Source: Bacteroidales bacterium
Lineage (GTDB): Bacteria > Bacteroidota > Bacteroidia > Bacteroidales > P3
NCBI GenBank assembly: GCA_016281475.1
Contig: JAEEIS010000026.1
Location: forward strand, 3,672-67,671
Direction: 5' to 3'
Length of the DNA: 64,000 bases
Of this stretch, positions 59,732-64,000 are shown in pieces. Position 1 is the stretch's first letter. Every line of letters begins with the position of its first letter. Below the pieces are notes generated by a model, which saw only the letters and a list, made by a program, of their open reading frames with translations, was not told the DNA's origin and ran no database searches. The position numbers were made by a program, and so were the translations under genes.

Positions 59732-60172
59732 TCATTCCACGGCTACGCCGCGTTTCGCAAACCAACCGTCCAGCGTGGCATCGGCCTTGGCCTCTATTTC
59801 GGGCGTTATTTTGTCGTGTATCTTTTTAATGACAAACACCACGGCTGCCCCCTCGTCCACCAGTCCCAGCATCTTGAACACCGCGCGCGGTATCAGCGAC
59901 ACCGGCATCACCACATACAGCAGGCACCCGTATATCATACCCTTCTCCAACGTGCTGGTCTCCGCGTCGGTCAGCACGTAGTATGCCAGCAGCAGCGGCC
60001 GCGCCGTCACCCGGCCCACCTTGCGGGCATAGTGCCGGACGTATTTGAACGAGTGCGACGCCCGCCACGGCCAGCGCACGTTTTTCAACTTCAGTTTTTC
60101 TACCAAAGGCTTCACGTCCTTGCCTGTAATCAGGTGGGCGAGAATCGTTATGCAAAGAATGGTTATTATCAT
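59732..60172 (-). CDS. YkvA-like (DUF1232) membrane protein
   Basis: 146 residues. A short N-terminal hydrophobic stretch, then the DUF1232 core 'STLEKGMIYGCLLYVVMPVSLIPRAVFKMLGLVDEGAAVVFV', where the usual 'YLI.P.DLIPD..P.lG..DD' pattern is recognisable but altered. Function unknown across the family. It lies 101 bases downstream of the next leftward gene. Confidence 0.75.
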   Translation of the reverse strand: MIITILCITILAHLITGKDVKPLVEKLKLKNVRWPWRASHSFKYVRHYARKVGRVTARPLLLAYYVLTDAETSTLEKGMIYGCLLYVVMPVSLIPRAVFKMLGLVDEGAAVVFVIKKIHDKITPEIEAKADATLDGWFAKRGVAVE

Positions 60173-60179
60173 TGTGGGT

Positions 60180-60270
60180 GTGTGTGTTAGAACGTGTTAA
60201 CGTGTGAGTGTGTGAATTCGTTAGTCTGATTTACGGATTAACGAATTAACACATTAACGAGTAAACGTAT
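60180..60270. repeat. Degenerate (AACGTGTT / ATTAACAC) repeat tract
   Basis: The gap between two leftward genes is filled by short repeats such as GTGTTAACGTGTGAGTG and ATTAACGAATTAACACATT; left and right halves are partly complementary. Similar motifs occur at 20819-20850. Confidence 0.5.
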
Positions 60271-60273
60271 TAA

Positions 60274-61020
60274 TTATTGTGCGCCGACCTCTTTTCTGTG
60301 AAAAGTCAGCCTTCCCTCGGGCGTGTAGCCCAGCTCGCCGCCCACCGTCAGCCTGTCGGTGCGGGTGCGCAGCCCCAGAGTCCCCTCCAGGTGTACGGCA
60401 TACTCCGCCGTGCACGCTACCGCCGCCGTCCCCTCCACTAGCGTCGGCTGCGACATCCGCAACACCTCCAGCTTCTTCACCCGCATGGGAAACAGCCCCT
60501 TGCTGTACCGCTCCTGGCACACCTGCTGTGCGTAGTCGTGCAGATACACCTTGAAATCGTGCTCCGTCAGGCTCATCAGTGCCGCCCGCATTCGGCAGCT
60601 GTCCTCCTCCCTCAGCAGTCGCGCCCACGTCTCGCGCACCACGCGGTGGGGCGAGTCCGCCAGCCGTTGCGACAGGTAGTGCGTCTCGGTCTTAAACTGC
60701 TCATACGAATAGAAACTCATCCCCAGCACTTCGCCCATCTCCCTGAAGGAGGCACGCATCTCGCGCACCTCGTCGTTGTGGGCGCATCGCTGGTACTGAA
60801 AATGGCTCAAAAACGTGTCGCATGCGTCCACCGCCCCTGCAGCAGAGTAGAAATACTCCCTGTCGGCAATCTCTCGATACTCCGACTCGCAGTTGCGCGC
60901 CTGCCGTCCGATGAGGAACCCGCTCCGTTCTCCGCGCTTCCCCGTGCAGCTCCAGTCCAAGGCCGTGTACACTGCCACTGCTGCCACGGCCACCAGCAAC
61001 AAGATACCTTTTTTCGTCAT
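60274..61020 (-). CDS. Unknown protein with N-terminal membrane anchor
   Basis: 248 residues. One hydrophobic segment (about 5-21, GILLLVAVAAVAVYTAL) acts as a signal anchor, then a helical region (about 45-175) with six cysteines and a basic-acidic pattern, and a beta-like C terminus ('TAEYAVHLEGTLGLRTRTDRLTVGGELGY'). I do not recognise the family; no homologous neighbour gives a clue. Confidence 0.6.
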   Translation of the reverse strand: MTKKGILLLVAVAAVAVYTALDWSCTGKRGERSGFLIGRQARNCESEYREIADREYFYSAAGAVDACDTFLSHFQYQRCAHNDEVREMRASFREMGEVLGMSFYSYEQFKTETHYLSQRLADSPHRVVRETWARLLREEDSCRMRAALMSLTEHDFKVYLHDYAQQVCQERYSKGLFPMRVKKLEVLRMSQPTLVEGTAAVACTAEYAVHLEGTLGLRTRTDRLTVGGELGYTPEGRLTFHRKEVGAQ

Positions 61021-61182
61021 TCTGCTTGCTTTTTTATTGGTTCAGTCGAGTCTCACTGGCGGCACGCCAGTCCAACTCTCATTATATTATGTCCCATTTT
61101 CGCCCGAAAATTGCATCCCTTTCACAAAAAAACTCCTCCGCGCCGCCCTCCAGCCCCCGCTATAAAACATTTTTCTGCTCCC

Positions 61183-61242
61183 GTACCGATTCCTACCGCT
61201 TCGTACCGTTCCCTACTGATTTGTACCGATTTTTACATCTTC
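61183..61242. repeat. Six tandem 10-base iterons, consensus GTACCGATTC
   Basis: Consecutive 10-mers GTACCGATTC, CTACCGCTTC, GTACCGTTCC, CTACTGATTT, GTACCGATTT and TTACATCTTC repeat with an exact 10-base period, one helical turn, 131-190 bases before the metK -33 box. Confidence 0.75.
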
Positions 61243-61372
61243 CCAACCAGTTTAAGGCTCACATAGCGACAAAGGGCCATCGAAGAATCGTATGAAATTC
61301 GGCCGTTCCCAAAAGGAAGGCGGGGAGAAGGTGGTGGATTGTCCGTCAGAGAGACGCGGAATGTGCAAATTT

Positions 61373-61405
61373 TTTGTTGTATCTGAAAAAATAGTCGTAT
61401 CTTTG
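61373..61405 (+). promoter_or_regulatory. Promoter of metK
   Basis: TTTG at 61373-61376, 21-base spacer and TATCTTTG at 61398-61405, a full consensus match. Transcription would begin at about 61410-61413, leaving a ~130-base leader. Confidence 0.82.
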
Positions 61406-61412
61406 CACTCGC

Positions 61413-61467
61413 AAAGTGGATAGATTTGTAATGATTGCAACCACTGAAAAATAATGCTAAACTCATG
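61413..61467 (+). promoter_or_regulatory. SAM-II-like riboswitch candidate in the metK leader
   Basis: Starts at the predicted +1. P1 is AGTGG (61415-61419) with CCACT (61441-61445). Conserved SAM-II-type segments are present in order and at the right spacing: GATTT (61423-61427), six bases, ATTGCA (61434-61439), then AAAAAT and GCTAAA (61456-61461). The pseudoknot strand ATGA (61431-61434) pairs with TCAT (61463-61466). The fit to the SAM-II core I remember (GAUUU-N6-AUUGCA ... GCUAAA) is close, with three extra bases between P1 and GATTT. The gene downstream makes SAM, so feedback by SAM is logical. Confidence 0.6.
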
Positions 61468-61518
61468 TTTTTCACTACATTTGTTACGTATTCCATCGCT
61501 TTGCTTTTTTGTGTTTAA
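61465..61518 (+). CDS. 17-codon leader ORF between riboswitch candidate and metK
   Basis: ATG at 61465 opens MFFTTFVTYSIALLFCV and stops at TAA 61516-61518, in the same frame as metK and 21 bases before its ATG. The start codon lies in the predicted pseudoknot strand, so SAM binding could hide it. The peptide is hydrophobic. It could be chance. Confidence 0.3.
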   Translation: MFFTTFVTYSIALLFCV

Positions 61519-61539
61519 CATTAAAAAAAGTAAGGTTTT

Positions 61540-62793
61540 ATGAGTTATTTTTTCACTTCTGAATCGGTCTCTGAGGGCCATCCTGACAAGGTGGCGGACC
61601 AAATTTCTGACGCGCTGTTGGACGAGTTTCTGCGTCATGACCCCGAGAGCCATGTGGCGTGCGAGACGCTGGTGACCACGGGCTTGGTGCTGGTGAGTGG
61701 CGAGGTGACGTGCGGTGGCTATGTGGAGATACAGGACACGGTGCGCGACGTGATTCGCAACATCGGCTACACCAAGGGCGAATATAAGTTTGAGGCGGAC
61801 TCGTGTGCCATCCTCTCGACCATCCACGGGCAGAGTGGCGACATCAACCAGGGCGTGAGCCGTGCCACCGCCGAGGAGCAGGGGGCGGGCGACCAGGGTA
61901 TGATGTTCGGCTATGCCTGCAACGAGACTCCCGAGTTGATGCCCCTGCCCATCACGCTGGCGCATATCTTCCTGCAAGAGCTGTCGAAGATTCGCAAGGC
62001 GGGACACGAGATGAAGTATCTGCGTCCCGATGCCAAGAGCCAGATTACCATCGAGTATAGCGACGAGGGCAAGCCCCTGCGGGTGGATGCCATCGTCGTC
62101 TCGACACAACACGACGACTTCGACGAGGAGGCGGTGATGCTGGCACGCATCGAGAGGGATGTGAGGGAGATACTGATTCCGTGTGTGCTGAACAGGCTGA
62201 GTGCGGACAACCGCGCCCTGTTTGCCCGAGGCGACTACAAGCTGTATGTCAATCCCACGGGCAAGTTCGTCATCGGCGGGCCGCACGGCGATACGGGTCT
62301 GACAGGGCGCAAGATTATTGTGGACACCTACGGCGGGCGCGGAGCGCACGGCGGCGGGGCCTTCTCGGGCAAGGACGCGTCGAAGGTGGACCGCTCGGCA
62401 GCATACGCCACACGCCATATCGCCAAGAACATGGTGGCGGCAGGGCTGTGCGACGAGGTGCTGGTGCAGGTGGCATACGCCATCGGTGTGGCAGAGCCCG
62501 TGGGACTGTATGTGAACACCTACGGCACGGCACACGTGGCGATGAGCGACGGCGACATCGCACGGCGGATAGGCCATATTTTCGACATGCGCCCATACGC
62601 CATCATCGAGCGTTTCGGACTGAAGAACCCCATCTTCGCCCCCACGGCAGCCTACGGCCATATTGGGCGCGACCCCTACAGCGCACCCGTCACATTGATT
62701 GACGCGCAAGGCAACGAGCACACCAAGACGGTGGACTTCTTCGCCTGGGAGAAGCTGGACATGGTGGAGGAGATTAGGAAAGAATTCTTTTAG
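61540..62793 (+). CDS. metK: S-adenosylmethionine synthetase
   Basis: 417 residues. N-terminal '[25 protein letters not shown]', the signature '[12 protein letters not shown]' and the P-loop-like '[23 protein letters not shown]' are intact. It joins methionine and ATP to give SAM in the cytoplasm. It has a consensus promoter and a structured leader. A gene for an exported protein follows after 37 bases. Confidence 0.96.
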   Translation: MSYFFTSESVSEGHPDKVADQISDALLDEFLRHDPESHVACETLVTTGLVLVSGEVTCGGYVEIQDTVRDVIRNIGYTKGEYKFEADSCAILSTIHGQSGDINQGVSRATAEEQGAGDQGMMFGYACNETPELMPLPITLAHIFLQELSKIRKAGHEMKYLRPDAKSQITIEYSDEGKPLRVDAIVVSTQHDDFDEEAVMLARIERDVREILIPCVLNRLSADNRALFARGDYKLYVNPTGKFVIGGPHGDTGLTGRKIIVDTYGGRGAHGGGAFSGKDASKVDRSAAYATRHIAKNMVAAGLCDEVLVQVAYAIGVAEPVGLYVNTYGTAHVAMSDGDIARRIGHIFDMRPYAIIERFGLKNPIFAPTAAYGHIGRDPYSAPVTLIDAQGNEHTKTVDFFAWEKLDMVEEIRKEFF

Positions 62794-62830
62794 ATTGCTA
62801 AAGAGGGATGCGTGTTCAACTAGTTTTGTT

Positions 62831-64000
62831 ATGAAGAGATTGTTGATGTTTTTGGCTACGGTGATGTGTGCTACCACCGTGTTGCAGGCGCAGGACACGA
62901 TACGGTATGGGGACACTAATTCGAGATACCTTTTCATTCCGATTGTTATTAGAGATACGGGAAACATACCTAGTTATGTTTATCAGCAACGTGAGACTAA
63001 CGGAGCTGGTTGGGGGCTTGCGCAAACTGCTTGTGATATGCACTATATGGATAGCACATGGTATCATAGTACGCAATGTCTCTATATGGGTTATGTTGTA
63101 GACGAGCCTACCCTGATATATGGAATAGCCTCGACAGCATCCATGGGTGCAGCACCATTAGTGTATAGAACGAATTATCCTTCGCTTGATTCAGTCGATA
63201 CAGGTCAATTTTGGTTTGAAATGTATGCCATGCTAGTGCAGAAGGAGGGCGGTCATTATTACCATGTCGATTCAGTGGAGTGGCGCAATCAAAAGCAGTA
63301 CCGATATTTTGTATATCCAGAATCTCCTGTAGGGAATCCGATACACGACACGCTAGTGGGAGCATACGAATTCTATTTCTCGACCCCGAGGGTGGTGGTT
63401 GACACCTTTTATATAGGGATGTGGATTACGGATATAGATTGCGCGATAACGGATTCTTCTGGTTGGCGTCATCTTAGCTGGGTTACGGGTTACCTAATAG
63501 GTAATTTGAGTGGAAATGAAATGTTGCTTGAACACAATTGTGACGAGAATGCCCTTTACGATAAATATGTCCCTTACGATAAATCTTTTATGGTGGGACA
63601 TTATTTCCCCATCATTATGCCGCCGGACACGGACAGCTTTGAGTGTCCGAGGGTGGAGAATTTTAGACAGAGGGACTATGTGGACGGGCGACCCGTGTTC
63701 GAGTGGGAGGCGCAGGCAGGGCAGCGGCCGTTCCAGGTGGCCTATGGGCCTGCCGACCAGGACCCGGATAGCTTTAGGGTGGTGCAGTCACTCAGGCCGC
63801 CGTGTGTGCTGCCTGCCGACGGGTTGGATTCGATGGTGCTGTACGCGGCAAGATGCCGTGGGAGATGCCACCACATGTGCCAGGTGCACGACACGATAAT
63901 GTGGGGCGAGTGGAGCGACACGGTGGAGTTCTACACGGGCAGCCGCCGACCGGGCAGCGTGGGGGCGGTATCGCCAAAAGGCGCGTTGTCGTTCACGTTG
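62831..64000 (+). CDS. Exported protein, possible T9SS cargo, truncated by the window end
   Basis: 390 codons open to the right edge from ATG 62831. Signal peptide 1-21 (MKRLLMFLATVMCATTVLQAQ). The body is rich in aromatic residues and single cysteines, with a fibronectin-like stretch near the end ('FEWEAQAGQRPFQVAYGPADQ', 'WGEWSDTVEFYTGS'). The last residues (VSPKGALSFTL) could open a sorting tail, but the end is missing. Base composition shifts from AT-rich to GC-rich at about 63590, suggesting a mosaic. I do not recognise a named family. Confidence 0.7.
   Translation, partial: MKRLLMFLATVMCATTVLQAQDTIRYGDTNSRYLFIPIVIRDTGNIPSYVYQQRETNGAGWGLAQTACDMHYMDSTWYHSTQCLYMGYVVDEPTLIYGIASTASMGAAPLVYRTNYPSLDSVDTGQFWFEMYAMLVQKEGGHYYHVDSVEWRNQKQYRYFVYPESPVGNPIHDTLVGAYEFYFSTPRVVVDTFYIGMWITDIDCAITDSSGWRHLSWVTGYLIGNLSGNEMLLEHNCDENALYDKYVPYDKSFMVGHYFPIIMPPDTDSFECPRVENFRQRDYVDGRPVFEWEAQAGQRPFQVAYGPADQDPDSFRVVQSLRPPCVLPADGLDSMVLYAARCRGRCHHMCQVHDTIMWGEWSDTVEFYTGSRRPGSVGAVSPKGALSFTL

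Larger units (their letters stand above)
61021..61539. other. 519-base intergenic region upstream of metK
   Basis: Without a full-length gene. It holds a 10-base-period iteron tract (61183-61242), the metK promoter (61373-61405), a SAM-II-like aptamer candidate (61413-61467) and a 17-codon leader ORF (61465-61518). Confidence 0.75.

Noticed and set aside
61252..62967. 571-codon minus-strand frame opposite metK
   Set aside because: A shadow of the GC-rich metK gene (His/Val/Leu-rich, no motif), also running through the metK promoter and leader.
1..64000. tRNA, rRNA, CRISPR arrays, insertion sequences or prophage
   Set aside because: No cloverleaf-like sequence, regular spacer-repeat array, transposase, integrase or phage structural gene was recognised.

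Overview
The window looks like chromosomal DNA of a gut-type anaerobe of the order Bacteroidales (phylum Bacteroidota). The evidence is direct. Promoters match the phylum-specific TTTG / TAnnTTTG consensus rather than -35/-10 boxes. There are SprA (type IX secretion/gliding translocon), TonB-dependent receptors with N-terminal carboxypeptidase-regulatory domains, proteins with T9SS sorting tails, DUF4249 and the rSAM/lipoprotein pair, plus a complete Na+-translocating NQR, aspartase and a three-subunit fumarate reductase/succinate dehydrogenase, the usual fumarate-respiration set of this group. Almost all the DNA is coding. I saw no rRNA, tRNA, CRISPR array, insertion sequence or prophage.

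Layout. 1-68: the start of a YrdC/Sua5-like gene running off the left edge. 142-13021 (+): one long transcription unit with an M64 peptidase, beta-helix lipoprotein, ruvA, the giant sprA, a TPR protein, a DedA protein and a tiny membrane protein. 13100-17777 (+): sufS, recN and an M23 peptidase. 17791-18492 (-): a LiaF-like membrane protein. 19007-20754 (+): rplU-rpmA with promoter and terminator, then a DAHP synthase-chorismate mutase. 20873-22511 (+): lipoprotein plus radical SAM/SPASM enzyme. 22495-27406 (-): lipoprotein-folK-TonB receptor-DUF4249-aroK, tightly coupled. 27506-30529: divergent glnA and an M24 aminopeptidase. 30929-36816 (+): lipoprotein, Na/Pi transporter, T9SS cargo and secreted nuclease. 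36885-39344 (-): outer-membrane receptor. 39836-51788 (+): rex, aspA, nqrABCDEF and frdCAB, an energy-metabolism block. 52045-53873 (-): choline-kinase-like gene and a ThiD-AraC fusion. 54106-55449 (+): His-rich COG0523 GTPase. 55537-59605 (-): S1/P1 nuclease, ICMT-like, HEAT-like and two tandem acyltransferases. 59732-61020 (-): YkvA-like and an unknown. 61540-64000 (+): metK and a secreted protein running off the right edge.

How it fits together. Aspartase makes fumarate, FrdCAB reduces it with quinol, NQR recycles NADH while pumping Na+, and Rex, encoded just upstream, senses NADH/NAD+. SprA exports proteins such as the two T9SS-type cargoes in the window. The most notable non-coding signals are a SAM-II-like riboswitch candidate in the metK leader, followed by a 17-codon leader ORF that starts inside its pseudoknot strand; a 10-bp-period iteron tract upstream of it; G-quadruplex-type tracts; several long perfect inverted repeats; and a dispersed heptamer repeat (TTTTCAA)n that has entered the folK reading frame in frame.

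All functional names come from reading the translations against remembered family motifs. No database search was run.
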